Shown: in pieces, positions 36,563 to 44,044 of the stretch
Layout: every line of letters starts with the position of its first letter
Position numbering within the stretch: position 1 is the stretch's first letter
Source of the DNA: a virus
Virus record (IMG/VR): IMGVR_UViG_3300044645_002525
Coordinates: 1 to 64,000 of that record
DNA length: 64,000 nucleotides
Direction: 5' to 3' (one strand)
The notes under the pieces: generated by a model
Told to the model about the DNA's origin: nothing
Database searches by the model: none
Seen by the model: the letters and a program-made list of their open reading frames with translations, nothing else
Translations under genes and position numbers: made by a program

Positions 36563-36647
36563 CTTTGCTACACTGATGGTACGTTCACCCCGCAAGGGGC
36601 GCATGACTAGCTGGTACGGAACGGGACCAGCATCATCGGGAACCATC

Positions 36648-36767
36648 ATGAACCCTCTCGCTTTGATTAAAGAGCAGCTTGAGAAAGCAGCTCGTCTGCG
36701 TGAAGCACAAATGGCTTCGCTCGTCTATCGCGGCGTTGCTTACGTGCCTAAGCCTCATTGGTTCTGA
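36648..36767 (+). CDS. DUF4278-like short peptide (39 aa)
   Basis: An ATG at 36648 gives MNPLALIKEQLEKAARLREAQ, then MASLVYRGVAYVPKPHW. LVYRGVAY is the hallmark of DUF4278, a cyanobacterial family. A strong terminator follows 19 bases later. It is transcribed with the tRNA. Function is unknown. Confidence 0.55.
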   Translation: MNPLALIKEQLEKAARLREAQMASLVYRGVAYVPKPHWF

Positions 36768-36769
36768 GC

Positions 36770-36979
36770 TTATTGCTGAAGACAAGAGCCCGCTACGGCG
36801 GGCTTTTCTTTTGGCCAATGGACAACGGCATTGGCAATGATGAAGCAATTGGTAATGAGATAGGAAGCAAAAATCAATGTGCGGATGAGCGCCACCTTGT
36901 CTGCCTCGTGATCATGCTTGCTCGCCTTTTCGCCCAGGGCCAAGCACCATAGTTTCCATGCCCCTTTCCTCCTGCTCAT
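36770..36979 (-). CDS. Small membrane protein (69 aa)
   Basis: MSRRKGAWKLWCLALGEK, then a hydrophobic segment LIFASYLITNCFIIANAVVHW (about residues 34-55) that could span the membrane once. It starts inside the end of the upstream gene (68-base overlap). The last part lies across a terminator hairpin, which makes translation to the end less certain. Confidence 0.45.
   Translation of the reverse strand: MSRRKGAWKLWCLALGEKASKHDHEADKVALIRTLIFASYLITNCFIIANAVVHWPKEKPAVAGSCLQQ
36787..36812 (+). terminator. Rho-independent terminator after the DUF4278-like gene
   Basis: AGCCCGC pairs with GCGGGCT around TACG, followed by TTTTCTTTT. It terminates the rightward tRNA and small-gene transcript; the same hairpin could act on the opposite strand. 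Confidence 0.8.
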
Positions 36980-37157
36980 AAATCCAAGCCTTCAGCTCTC
37001 TGACATACTGTCTAATGATGGCAGCTTTTTCAAGATGCCATTGGTCCATGGTGAGAAAATATTGGGCATTATGCCAATCAATGGCTCGTAACGATTGATA
37101 AATGATGGGATTGAGCGGCTCACGCAAGGGCGTGTTGAACGTTCTGCGCTCGGTCAT
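36912..37157 (-). CDS. Unknown helical protein (81 aa)
   Basis: Starting at the ATG at 37157 the protein is MTERRTFNTPLREPLNPIIY, ending VLGPGRKGEQA. It is probably helical and charged. It starts 38 bases inside the metallophosphoesterase gene. No family recognised. Confidence 0.5.
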   Translation of the reverse strand: MTERRTFNTPLREPLNPIIYQSLRAIDWHNAQYFLTMDQWHLEKAAIIRQYVRELKAWIYEQEERGMETMVLGPGRKGEQA

Positions 37158-37677
37158 CGGAGGAGAAGAATTGCATCGCCTCATCCCAATGGACGGGCGC
37201 AAAGTTGTGTTGTTCTACACAACAATTAAAATAGCGCCTATCTAAGCTTCCATCAGGCATTCTTACGTTATGAGAATGTAAATGTCCGTGAATATTTCCT
37301 TTAAATCGCTGTTCAAATAGTTCTGGATGGAGAGGAATATGGCTCAGCATAAATTCATGGTGATAAAAACATCCACGAATGTCGTCGAAATATTGCGCGT
37401 AGTCTTGCAGCTTGAAAATATCGTGATTGCCGCGCACTAGCACTTTCCTTCCATTGAGCCGCTCTAGCATCTTCAGTCCGCGACGGGCAATCGCCACGTC
37501 GCCCAATACGTAAATGCGATCCTTGGGCTTCACTCGCTTGTTCCATTGTTCCGCCATGAAAGCATCGCCCTCTTCCGAATTCTGAAATGGACGCACTTTC
37601 TCTCCGTCTGGACGTAGAAAACTATACATTTTCTCGTGACAGAAGTGGTTGTCCGATGTGAGCCAGCAGTTGATCAC
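37120..37677 (-). CDS. Calcineurin-like metallophosphoesterase (185 aa)
   Basis: A small two-metal phosphoesterase. The five signature motifs are present in order: TSDNHFCH (about residues 8-14), VLGDVAI (about 57-63), VRGNHDIF (about 80-87), MLSHIPLH (about 111) and IHGHLHSH (about 128). These supply metal ligands and the catalytic histidine. Phages carry such enzymes, probably to hydrolyse nucleotides, RNA ends or phosphoproteins. The exact substrate is unknown. Its end overlaps the downstream gene and its start the upstream gene by ATGA. Confidence 0.85.
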   Translation of the reverse strand: MINCWLTSDNHFCHEKMYSFLRPDGEKVRPFQNSEEGDAFMAEQWNKRVKPKDRIYVLGDVAIARRGLKMLERLNGRKVLVRGNHDIFKLQDYAQYFDDIRGCFYHHEFMLSHIPLHPELFEQRFKGNIHGHLHSHNVRMPDGSLDRRYFNCCVEQHNFAPVHWDEAMQFFSSDDRAQNVQHALA

Positions 37678-38051
37678 GTGTGCTCTCCAGTTCCGATAAA
37701 TTTCATGGCTTCATATTGAGGAGCATACGTTAGCAAGTACTCAAAATATTTTCCATCTAATGATTGAAGCTGCCAAGCCATTTCTCCAGCGTGCCACTGA
37801 ACAACGCGCCATTGCATTGTTTTGAGCTTCATTCTTCCCCTCTCTTTTACCTTTGTCTCAAATTCCCAAATGTCGCCAACTTTTAGACAGTCAGGGCGAT
37901 TACATATTTTTGCAGTCTTGTCCGTCTCTTGCTGTATCCAGCCCCATGCAGAAGCCTTGACGGCAACTTGATGAACAATATCTACAACGTCAGAGCCGCC
38001 ACAGCCGTCCATCCACCTCAACACCAATTCACGACTTGGAGCAGGAATCAT
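37674..38051 (-). CDS. Unknown protein (125 aa)
   Basis: MIPAPSRELVLRWMDGCGG, then CNRPDCLKVGDIWEFETKVKERG and YAPQYEAMKFIGTGEHT. It has a possible OB- or SH3-like strand core (W-E-F-E-T-K-V-K). No family recognised. It sits with the metallophosphoesterase and overlaps the upstream gene by one base. Confidence 0.5.
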   Translation of the reverse strand: MIPAPSRELVLRWMDGCGGSDVVDIVHQVAVKASAWGWIQQETDKTAKICNRPDCLKVGDIWEFETKVKERGRMKLKTMQWRVVQWHAGEMAWQLQSLDGKYFEYLLTYAPQYEAMKFIGTGEHT

Positions 38052-38254
38052 TAGTTGAATTCCTCCACCACTTTTGTTTTTACCACGCCTTTTCTATCCG
38101 CCTCTTGCAACTCAAGACCACGCTTAAAAGCTTCCGCAAACGTACCAAATAATCCAGCGTATTCCCACCAAAACCACACCCTTTTCTCTACAGCAAAAAT
38201 GGGCTCACTTGGATCTGCAAAAGAAGGCTTCTCAACAATGCGATAGCGAGCCAT
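38051..38254 (-). CDS. Small unknown protein (67 aa)
   Basis: The ATG at 38254 gives MARYRIVEKPSFADPSEPIF, then AVEKRVWFWWEYAG. Similar small phage proteins hold the phrase Y-R-I-x-x-x-x-x-x-D-x-x-E-P-x-F-x-V-E-x-R. It starts 4 bases after a tRNA-like structure. Confidence 0.55.
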   Translation of the reverse strand: MARYRIVEKPSFADPSEPIFAVEKRVWFWWEYAGLFGTFAEAFKRGLELQEADRKGVVKTKVVEEFN

Positions 38255-38258
38255 GAAA

Positions 38259-38327
38259 ACCACTTCTGGGAATCGAACCACAGGATTCTAGGCTATGTGC
38301 CTAGCGTGTACCACACACTTAAGCGGC
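38259..38327 (-). tRNA. tRNA-like structure, CAU in the anticodon position, atypical
   Basis: The minus strand gives a 7-bp acceptor (GCCGCTT with AAGTGGT, two G-U pairs), GTGT/ACAC for the D stem with only five loop bases, a stem CTAGG/CCTAG with loop CACATAG (anticodon position CAU), and TTCGATT as T loop. The T stem needs a bulged T to pair, T at position 8 is A, and the base before the anticodon is A instead of T. It could be a degenerate tRNA-Met. Confidence 0.35.
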
Positions 38328-38364
38328 AGCAGCCCCCTGTTTGAGCATCATCTCTAAAAACCAA

Positions 38365-38382
38365 TTTGTTGGCGCCAACAAA
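38365..38382. promoter_or_regulatory. Perfect 18-bp palindrome
   Basis: TTTGTTGGCGCCAACAAA has dyad symmetry with no mismatch and is flanked by CCA and TGG after one mismatched pair. It lies in the non-coding gap between two tRNA-like structures. It may be a dimeric regulator site, or an RNA processing hairpin. Confidence 0.45.
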
Positions 38383-38567
38383 ATGGTCTCCGTCTGAGAG
38401 CTAAGCTTGGGGGCGAATTACGCAAACCAGGAAAGGCACCCCGAACCAACGTCGGACCTCAGAACTGGCTGCTCTCCACTGACAGAGCAATGGAGGGGAG
38501 AGAACGGTACGCCCTTGGCACATGCCAAGCTTGCACCGTCTCGAAACTATAGCAGCAAAATCATGGA

Positions 38568-38658
38568 GGGGAGAAGATGGAATCGAACCACCATTGCCGA
38601 AGGACGGAATCGAACCGCCTCTGACGCCGTCGCGCCCACCAAGCCAAGGTGCTCTCCC
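38568..38658 (-). tRNA. tRNA-like structure of class II size with two T-arm-like units
   Basis: Acceptor GGGAGAG pairs with TTCTCCC (last pair G-U). The 3' T arm is GGTGG TTCGATT CCATC. A second T-arm-like unit (GGCGG TTCGATT CCGTC) lies inside. One reading gives stem ACGGC/GCGGT (one G-G mismatch) around GTCAGAG, so CAG for Leu, and a variable arm CCG/CGG. The D arm is poor. It may be a real class II tRNA or the remnant of a fused pair. Confidence 0.35.
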
Positions 38659-38663
38659 AGATG

Positions 38664-38713
38664 GCCTAAGCGTGAAGCGATTAACAAGAGCTAATCGCTT
38701 CAGAGGCTTAGGC
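38664..38713. repeat. Long interrupted hairpin
   Basis: An outer 8-bp stem (GCCTAAGC with GCTTAGGC) and an inner 10-bp stem (GAAGCGATTA with TAATCGCTTC) enclose an 8-base loop. No T-run follows on either side. It sits directly upstream of the larger tRNA-like structure and downstream of the RNR beta gene. Confidence 0.6.
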
Positions 38714-38781
38714 TCTATCTGCCCGATGCGGCGCCCGGAAATTTCCAGACCATGCAGAGCGGGAACTTGCTCAATATAGCA

Positions 38782-39513
38782 CTAAGCCTTGCCGTAGGCA
38801 GGCAAATTTAGCGCATTCGTCTCAAAAAAAGCTGGAACCGTACTGGCCCTAGTCTCATTTAGCTCAGGAGCCCTTCCATTGATAAACAACGCATCACTCT
38901 GGCGAAGCCAAAAATCTTTGTCCAGATATTTGTTGGACGACGTGCCAAGTCTGTCATAAATCCAAAGTGCAGTCATCTTGCGCAGTTTGTTCAAGCTTTC
39001 GCCATACTTCTCTCCAGCCTCTTCGCAGATTTTGGTGTGGCAAAAGGCGTGGCAAATCTCGTCGCGAGAAATGTCCGTTGCCACAGTGCGCAGCCCTTTG
39101 TCTCCATTGAAACGAAAGAACGGAAGAATAGTGAAGAACAGGCTCCGCTCAAGCACAGCCACTTTTGCCATGGGATGGGCAGGGTGATCAATCCATGCTT
39201 GGCGAATTTTGAAAGCTTCCTTCTCCGCCTTCTCATCCGTTCCATGGGCAGCAGCAACATAATTCAAAGCCTCATCATGACGCTCCTCATCCTTGATGTT
39301 GCTATAGATGCTTTCCACGAGACCAGGAGAATTAGGAAGCTCGCGCTCAAGCCCCTCCAGCAACATGTCCTTAACGGGGAGCTCAAGATGACGAATGGCC
39401 AATGCACGGAAAATGGTCTCTTCCGAGCCATTGACAAACTCCCCCTTGGTGACAGGCACTGCCTGCCAAGGACGCTTACGAGCAACTGCCGAGAAATAAT
39501 CTTGAACTGCCAT
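38782..39513 (-). CDS. nrdB: Ribonucleotide reductase class I beta (small) subunit (243 aa)
   Basis: A ferritin-like helical bundle. Expected metal ligands are E44, E76-x-x-H79 (in DEERHDEAL), E122 (in LERSLFF) and E152-x-x-H155 (in RDEICHAF). In class Ia the radical tyrosine lies four residues after the first histidine; here that position is L83, with a tyrosine two residues further on (Y85). The 243-residue length is shorter than the usual 320-380. It follows the alpha subunit gene on the same strand with a terminator hairpin between. It would generate the radical or oxidant for alpha. The radical type is unclear. Confidence 0.75.
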   Translation of the reverse strand: MAVQDYFSAVARKRPWQAVPVTKGEFVNGSEETIFRALAIRHLELPVKDMLLEGLERELPNSPGLVESIYSNIKDEERHDEALNYVAAAHGTDEKAEKEAFKIRQAWIDHPAHPMAKVAVLERSLFFTILPFFRFNGDKGLRTVATDISRDEICHAFCHTKICEEAGEKYGESLNKLRKMTALWIYDRLGTSSNKYLDKDFWLRQSDALFINGRAPELNETRASTVPAFFETNALNLPAYGKA

Positions 39514-39548
39514 TTTGATTACAAACGATGGTGAAAAGAGACAACAAA

Positions 39549-39566
39549 GGGCAGCAAAAGCTGCCC
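39549..39566 (-). terminator. Hairpin between the two RNR genes
   Basis: GGGCAGC pairs with GCTGCCC around TTTT, followed by TTTGTTG on the minus strand. It lies between the stop of the alpha gene and the start of beta, so beta may be made from read-through or from its own promoter. Confidence 0.7.
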
Positions 39567-39581
39567 GTTAATCAATCGGGA

Positions 39582-41012
39582 CTACTCAGCGCAAGAGCTA
39601 CAGAAGCCCCCATCCAATGAACAACTTTCGCTCTCCTCAAGGGAGAAGAAGCTGCTCAGGCTCTCCCCTAATTCTACTCCAACATCGTCTTTAGCTTGAG
39701 TGCCAGCTTGCACTTGAAGAGCGTAATAAACAGAAGTTTGAGGACTATCAAGCCATTCCTTGATAAAGGCTTCGTCGCAAGAAACCATGTCAGACCACCA
39801 GTTCATGGAATAACCATGGAACAAGCCGGTGCGATGGAGAAGAGTGCAAATGCCATCGGCTACTTTGCGAAAATCGACCCAGCCCACTTCTTCTGCAATT
39901 TCCACCGGCCCATATTCAAAACGCTCTACGCCCATTGTTTCGCTGTCGCGATCAACAAGACGATCAATGGGAGGGGCAATTTCCGGGGCAGTGGTAAAGC
40001 CGCGAGTGTCTAGGTAGCGATAGGAGCATGATGCAGTGGGGGCAATACAGAATGCCCGTTCCATGCCATGTTCGCGAGCAATATCAGCAGCAGCGTCAAT
40101 CCCCTGATACAGAGCGTAGACGGCTTTCCCGGCCACGGTATCTTTCCAATGGTGCGCCCAAGGATGGGGGTCGTTCATCAGGAACGCATCAAGGGCTTCG
40201 CCAAATTCTTTATAGCTAATTCCATGGATGGAAAGAAAATTAGCCAAGCCAAGAATGCCGAGGCCCACTTGTTTGTCAATGGAAGGGGGAAGATATTCAC
40301 CAGTGTCCCCCACTCCAGTGCCGGGATGCAGCTCACAAAGCTGCCTCATTCCCTCCGCAAAAGCTCCCGCAACGCTGTCCAACGTACATGCGCCCAAATT
40401 AACGTGCTGAAGAAGGCAAGTGCCACGATGCGGAAGATACACTTCAAGGCAAACGTTTGGCCGTAGCCGCTTTTCATTATTGTCGTAGCGGATTTTGTTG
40501 AGCCAGAGATCGCCAGAAGAGATGGCACGAAGACAGGCATTAATCAGTTCGGGAGACGACGCAGAAAGAAAATTATCATCAACGTTCAAACAGCGCTTAG
40601 CCCAGGGAAGTTCACTGCGGGAAGTGGAAACAAATTCAATGGCATCAGGATGCGTGTAGTCAAGATGTAGCGTGACGGCGCCATTGCGAAACTTTCCGCC
40701 GCGACGAAGAATTTCATTGAGCTTGCTGTAAATTTTTGCAAAGCTTACTGGACCGCTGGCAATGAGCCCTTTGCCATTGTCTTCGCCTTTGGGACGCAGT
40801 TCAGAAAGATGCACTGCAGCGCCAGCAGCATTACGAAGGGCATGGCTCACGAAGCGCCATGAAGCCTCAATGCCATCCGGCCCTTCCATTGAATCATCCA
40901 CTACAAACGTGGTACAGCTAACGGCAAGCCTGCTTTCAGGATCATCAAGCCAATCTTGCACACGTCCTGTTCGGGCAATCGGCTCACATTTTGCCTTTTC
41001 CTTCAGCTTCAT
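39582..41012 (-). CDS. nrdA: Ribonucleotide reductase class I alpha (catalytic) subunit (476 aa)
   Basis: Counting from the ATG at 41012 the catalytic motifs are: redox cysteine C33 (AVSCTTF), N186-x-C188-x-E190 (the thiyl radical site), second redox cysteine C199 (GTCLLQ), finger loop PTAS at 325-328, tyrosine pair Y429-Y430 (TSVYY), and C-terminal C471-x-x-C474 for re-reduction. The YY pair marks class I, not class II. The N-terminal ATP cone is lacking, which explains the short length. It converts ribonucleotides to deoxynucleotides together with beta. A palindrome with T-run lies 12 bases upstream of the start. In-frame starts also exist at 41033 and 41054 (TTG). Confidence 0.85.
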   Translation of the reverse strand: MKLKEKAKCEPIARTGRVQDWLDDPESRLAVSCTTFVVDDSMEGPDGIEASWRFVSHALRNAAGAAVHLSELRPKGEDNGKGLIASGPVSFAKIYSKLNEILRRGGKFRNGAVTLHLDYTHPDAIEFVSTSRSELPWAKRCLNVDDNFLSASSPELINACLRAISSGDLWLNKIRYDNNEKRLRPNVCLEVYLPHRGTCLLQHVNLGACTLDSVAGAFAEGMRQLCELHPGTGVGDTGEYLPPSIDKQVGLGILGLANFLSIHGISYKEFGEALDAFLMNDPHPWAHHWKDTVAGKAVYALYQGIDAAADIAREHGMERAFCIAPTASCSYRYLDTRGFTTAPEIAPPIDRLVDRDSETMGVERFEYGPVEIAEEVGWVDFRKVADGICTLLHRTGLFHGYSMNWWSDMVSCDEAFIKEWLDSPQTSVYYALQVQAGTQAKDDVGVELGESLSSFFSLEESESCSLDGGFCSSCAE

Positions 41013-41024
41013 AAGACGACAAAA

Positions 41025-41040
41025 GGGGACCATGGTCCCC
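41025..41040 (-). terminator. 16-bp palindrome with T-run before the RNR alpha gene
   Basis: GGGGACCATGGTCCCC is a perfect palindrome that folds as a 6-bp stem with a CATG loop, followed by TTTT on the minus strand. It can end transcripts from the upstream small gene or act as an attenuator for nrdA. It lies 12 bases upstream of the nrdA ATG. Confidence 0.6.
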
Positions 41041-41098
41041 CGAGAATCAACCAAGGCAGGCTAGCGCAGGAAGCCTTCGGGAAAGAGGAAGAAAGCCT

Positions 41099-41290
41099 TT
41101 AATCGCAAAGCCCCTCGGAGTCTTCCATGGAAAGCAAATCGTTCACGAACAAACGAGCCTCGTTCATGGTGCGGAAATAATGAGGCTTCCCATCAATAGC
41201 GGCAAACCATTGGAACTCCGGCTTACTAAAGCAAGGCCACAATTTATAAGGGCCAATATTAAATGGCTGACGATCAGGAAGGCCCCACAT
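41099..41290 (-). CDS. Small unknown protein (63 aa)
   Basis: MWGLPDRQPFNIGPYKLWP, then WFAAIDGKPHYFRTMNEARLFVNDLL. Rich in aromatic residues; might bind a small ligand or a partner. No family recognised. It precedes the RNR operon. Confidence 0.5.
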   Translation of the reverse strand: MWGLPDRQPFNIGPYKLWPCFSKPEFQWFAAIDGKPHYFRTMNEARLFVNDLLSMEDSEGLCD

Positions 41291-41366
41291 AGAAGCTTTG
41301 CAAAGATCATCTCACGCTAGTTCTTTTCCATGGAAAGAAAAGCAACATTTAATACAAGCTTTCTTT

Positions 41367-42062
41367 TTAATCAAGCCTTAAGCTTCGCGCACTCTTGCGT
41401 TTCTTCGTATTTTCTTTCTCTGCTGCAATCAGTTCACTTTCGCCTTTTGGAAGCAAAGCAAATGTTTTGCCAGGCTTTTTGGCAATCATTCCTTCCTCCT
41501 CCAGCGCAATCAGTTGGTTATAAACAGTTTTGGCTTGATAGGCGTCACGATTGGCTTCGTGGTGAATAATGGCATTGGAAGTGGCAAAATAATCACAAGC
41601 CTCAATGTCTCCAATGGCCCACAGCACAAACGTTCGAGCATTCTTGACATAGCGAGGCAGGCGTTTCTCTTGATGCAGCTTTTCAAGAGACTGAGCCAGC
41701 CCTGGCCGCATGGGCGTCCATTGAATGCGACCTTCATGCCTGTTGCCAAATTTAATCTTTGCCTCAAGCGTTTGACAAGGCGCTTCGTTCTCAAGATATT
41801 TTTTGATTGCCATGGAAAGATGAAACCATTCGCCAGCGTGACGAGAATTGTCAAAGCGCTCGTGCAAATCCTTCTCATCGTCCCGATTGGCCTCAAAAGC
41901 TTTCACGACGATCAGCGTGTCTGGCGATGACGTGAGGAACGATGCAAAGCGTTCTCCTGGCGAGGCGGAGAAGCCGATTTTCACGTGATAGGGCATGCTC
42001 GCCCATTGAACGAAATACACCCAGCCTTCTGTTTTGCGCTTCTTTTCCTTTGGCTGGACCAT
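41367..42062 (-). CDS. T5orf172 / GIY-YIG-superfamily protein (231 aa)
   Basis: WVYFVQWASMPYHVKIGFSASPGERFASFLTSSPDTLIVVKAFEAN is the T5orf172/MUG113 pattern: V-Y-F-V-Q..., V-K-I-G-x-S-x-x-P, R-F-x-x-F, and later EKDLHERFDNSRHAGEWFHLS with the HExF-type helix. These domains are related to GIY-YIG nucleases. The C-terminal part contains a winged-helix-like KTVYNQLIALEEEGMIAKKPG. The start could be 27 bases further up. Confidence 0.6.
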   Translation of the reverse strand: MVQPKEKKRKTEGWVYFVQWASMPYHVKIGFSASPGERFASFLTSSPDTLIVVKAFEANRDDEKDLHERFDNSRHAGEWFHLSMAIKKYLENEAPCQTLEAKIKFGNRHEGRIQWTPMRPGLAQSLEKLHQEKRLPRYVKNARTFVLWAIGDIEACDYFATSNAIIHHEANRDAYQAKTVYNQLIALEEEGMIAKKPGKTFALLPKGESELIAAEKENTKKRKSARSLRLD

Positions 42063-42126
42063 GGCTTTGCTGCTGAGAACCCTCATCATACCAAGATCGG
42101 GACAACAGGGACAAAACAGCTCCCAA

Positions 42127-42674
42127 CAGCGTGAGTTACGATAGACGTAAGCGAAGCTGCGGCCTCATGCGGGCTAGATGCAGCTTCCTGGCTAGACGAC
42201 GCTCCTTCAGTCAGTGCCTCAAGCGAGCGTAGCCCCCCAAAGGGGCGGAGCGTCTACTGACAAAAGGCCAAACTAGCCGCGAAAAGCTAAACAAGCTGAG
42301 CCCCCAAGGGCGAGGCATCTAGACAAGCGGCGAAAATAAAAGGCCCGTACTAAAAAGCTGTCCCAGACTTATGTGATGGGTCGCTGAAATTGTGGTCGCT
42401 GCTGGGGAAGGGCTAAAAAGACAGTGGCAATACACAAAAGCTAGAGCAGCGGCCTTAGGGCCGCCTTTCACAGAAGGAAAACGATGGAGAAGAGAGGGTG
42501 CGAATTGTCTTGTGCTGGCTTTTTGTTCGTCATTACGGCGCTTGGGCGCCTCCATTGGTCTAGCTAATCGTCTGAGATCTCTAGAAATGCCTCAAGCTGC
42601 GTCCTTCGGACTTGCTTTCGGCATAGTACTACTAGGTTTTCGCTCGTTAATATTTTGCTAGCAATAACCCCACT
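42127..42674. other. Non-coding gap with repeats and hairpins
   Basis: About 550 bases with no convincing gene on either strand. They hold two copies of a dispersed palindromic repeat (42222-42255 and 42295-42316), a stem GACGCTCC/GGAGCGTC spanning 42198-42254, and a terminator-like hairpin GCGGCC-TTAG-GGCCGC at 42449-42464. It lies between divergent genes and may hold a small RNA. Confidence 0.4.
42198..42316. repeat. Dispersed palindromic repeat, copies A and B
   Basis: Copy A at 42222-42255 reads on the minus strand ACGCTCCGCCCCTTT, then a G-run and CTACGCTCGC. Copy B at 42295-42316 is the shorter GCCTCGCCCTTGGGGGCTC in the same orientation. Both match units at 57784-57930. Similar GC-rich palindromes are scattered in many cyanobacterial genomes. 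Confidence 0.6.
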
Positions 42675-43214
42675 ATGCTTCCCTCAGAAAAACAGTGCTC
42701 TGCATGCAAGAAATTGCTGCCAGCGGAAATGTTTGCTAAGGATTGCTCCAAAACAACCGGTCTTCGGTCCGCATGTCGGTCTTGTGAATCCAGTCGATAT
42801 TATGTAAATAACACAAGAGAAAAACGGCAATCTTATAGAAGGGCTAATCCAGTAAAAACAATTACAGCTTGGTTGACAAAAGGAGCCATCGCTAGAGCAA
42901 AAGAAAAAAATATTCCTTGCGATATTGATCTTGATTACATCCGTTCAATGGTCGGCAAAAATGCTGAATTCGCATCCCATTGCCCAGCTTTTGGAACAAC
43001 TCTTGACTGGTCGTGCGGAAACAGCTCGAAAAAAGGACCTCGCCCCAACAGTCCTTCCATAGATCGCATTGCCCCAGAGCGTGGCTATGTCAAAGGCAAC
43101 ATTAAAATTATCAGCTTCAGGGCTAATCAAATTAAAAGCGACGCATCTCCTTCAGAGTTAAAACTTGTCGCTGCTTATTGCTCCAAAGCAATAGTCGATA
43201 GCTTGGAATTTTAG
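42675..43214 (+). CDS. HNH endonuclease, recombination endonuclease VII-like (179 aa)
   Basis: Two zinc-binding pairs are visible at the N-terminus: C-x-x-C at CSACKK and CRSCES. The C-terminal part SPSIDRIAPERGYVKGNIKIISFRANQIKSDAS is the H/N-x-H-type nuclease motif of recombination endonuclease VII-like selfish enzymes. It is alone on the plus strand, in a non-coding neighbourhood. It probably cuts DNA to spread itself. Confidence 0.7.
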   Translation: MLPSEKQCSACKKLLPAEMFAKDCSKTTGLRSACRSCESSRYYVNNTREKRQSYRRANPVKTITAWLTKGAIARAKEKNIPCDIDLDYIRSMVGKNAEFASHCPAFGTTLDWSCGNSSKKGPRPNSPSIDRIAPERGYVKGNIKIISFRANQIKSDASPSELKLVAAYCSKAIVDSLEF

Positions 43215-43589
43215 GAAGAAATTCCTGAACCATGCTCAGGCGCTAGGTATAAATACTTAGAGGCAAAAATCCGGATCATTTTTAGTCGCACTTTTGAGAG
43301 GATATACCGCGGCCCCCTATTTTACTTTTGCCGGGTTACCGCACCACAGCCCTTTGCGCTGTATCCGTTGATACCGTTTCACGCTACGTTACAAAAGCAA
43401 GTTTAATCCCGAGCTGTAATATCGGGATTTAATACTGACAGTTACAGTGTAATTGTGAGGGATACTCCCAACACTATGCAAGACAAAAGGCCCCACCTAG
43501 TGGCAGGGCCTTGCAATCCGACCAGCCTAAGGCCCTTTAAGGGCCTTGGTAGCTGGCCTGATTGTTGGGCCGCTGTGGGCCCTTGTGGT
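43215..43589. other. Non-coding gap with several hairpins
   Basis: AATCCCGA pairs with TCGGGATT (about 43410-43437), GGCCC with GGGCC (about 43494-43515), and AAGGCCCTTTAAGGGCCTT is a near-palindrome (about 43529-43547). The last may end the leftward transcript of the 69-residue gene. No gene is seen. Confidence 0.4.
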
Positions 43590-43799
43590 CTAGTTTGGCA
43601 GAGTAGGGAGGCTCACTAGCTCGCCGATATTGTGGCCTTTTTGTCTTGCTAACGCTGACATTTCAGAGTCGCTGAGATTTTCTAAAAGCTCCCAGTTGTC
43701 TGCAGTAAAAACCTCATCGCTTACCAAGTAGCAAGTGGATGCGCTGAGAACGGTACCGGTGCTGGCGTCAATCAGTAGGTAGTTTGAAAGGTCGGGCAT
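43590..43799 (-). CDS. Small unknown protein (69 aa)
   Basis: MPDLSNYLLIDASTGTVLSAST then ELLENLSDSEMSALARQKG. Probably a compact beta-alpha protein. No family recognised. It ends the leftward set that includes the DUF7178 gene. Confidence 0.5.
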   Translation of the reverse strand: MPDLSNYLLIDASTGTVLSASTCYLVSDEVFTADNWELLENLSDSEMSALARQKGHNIGELVSLPTLPN

Positions 43800-43861
43800 T
43801 TGCTTAAAAGCGAAAAGATTGCAAAAGGATGGGAAGAAAGCTTTTCACGGGTCTGTGGCCG

Positions 43862-44044
43862 CTAGAAATGCCCGTAGCGGGCTTCCAAGGCTTGCAAGGC
43901 GCTTCCATATGGGGAAGCTATGCCAGTAGCTGTGAGCCGTCCCATGGGCGCTTCCAGCGCTTCCATCGGGTGAGAATTCTGCCAAGCTTCCAGTGCTACC
44001 AGTACTGCCAAGGCTTGCTCGTTTGAGAGGGTAAGGCGGATCAC
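43862..44044 (-). CDS. Small unknown protein (60 aa)
   Basis: Starts with GTG (reads MIRLTLSNEQALAVLVALEA). The GTG overlaps the upstream TGA as GTGA, a coupling signal. The protein is helical and ends ALEARYGHF. The overlap supports a real gene. Confidence 0.5.
   Translation of the reverse strand: MIRLTLSNEQALAVLVALEAWQNSHPMEALEAPMGRLTATGIASPYGSALQALEARYGHF

Noticed and set aside
42449-42464. Terminator proving a small RNA gene
   Set aside because: The hairpin has a weak T-run and no promoter upstream could be identified.
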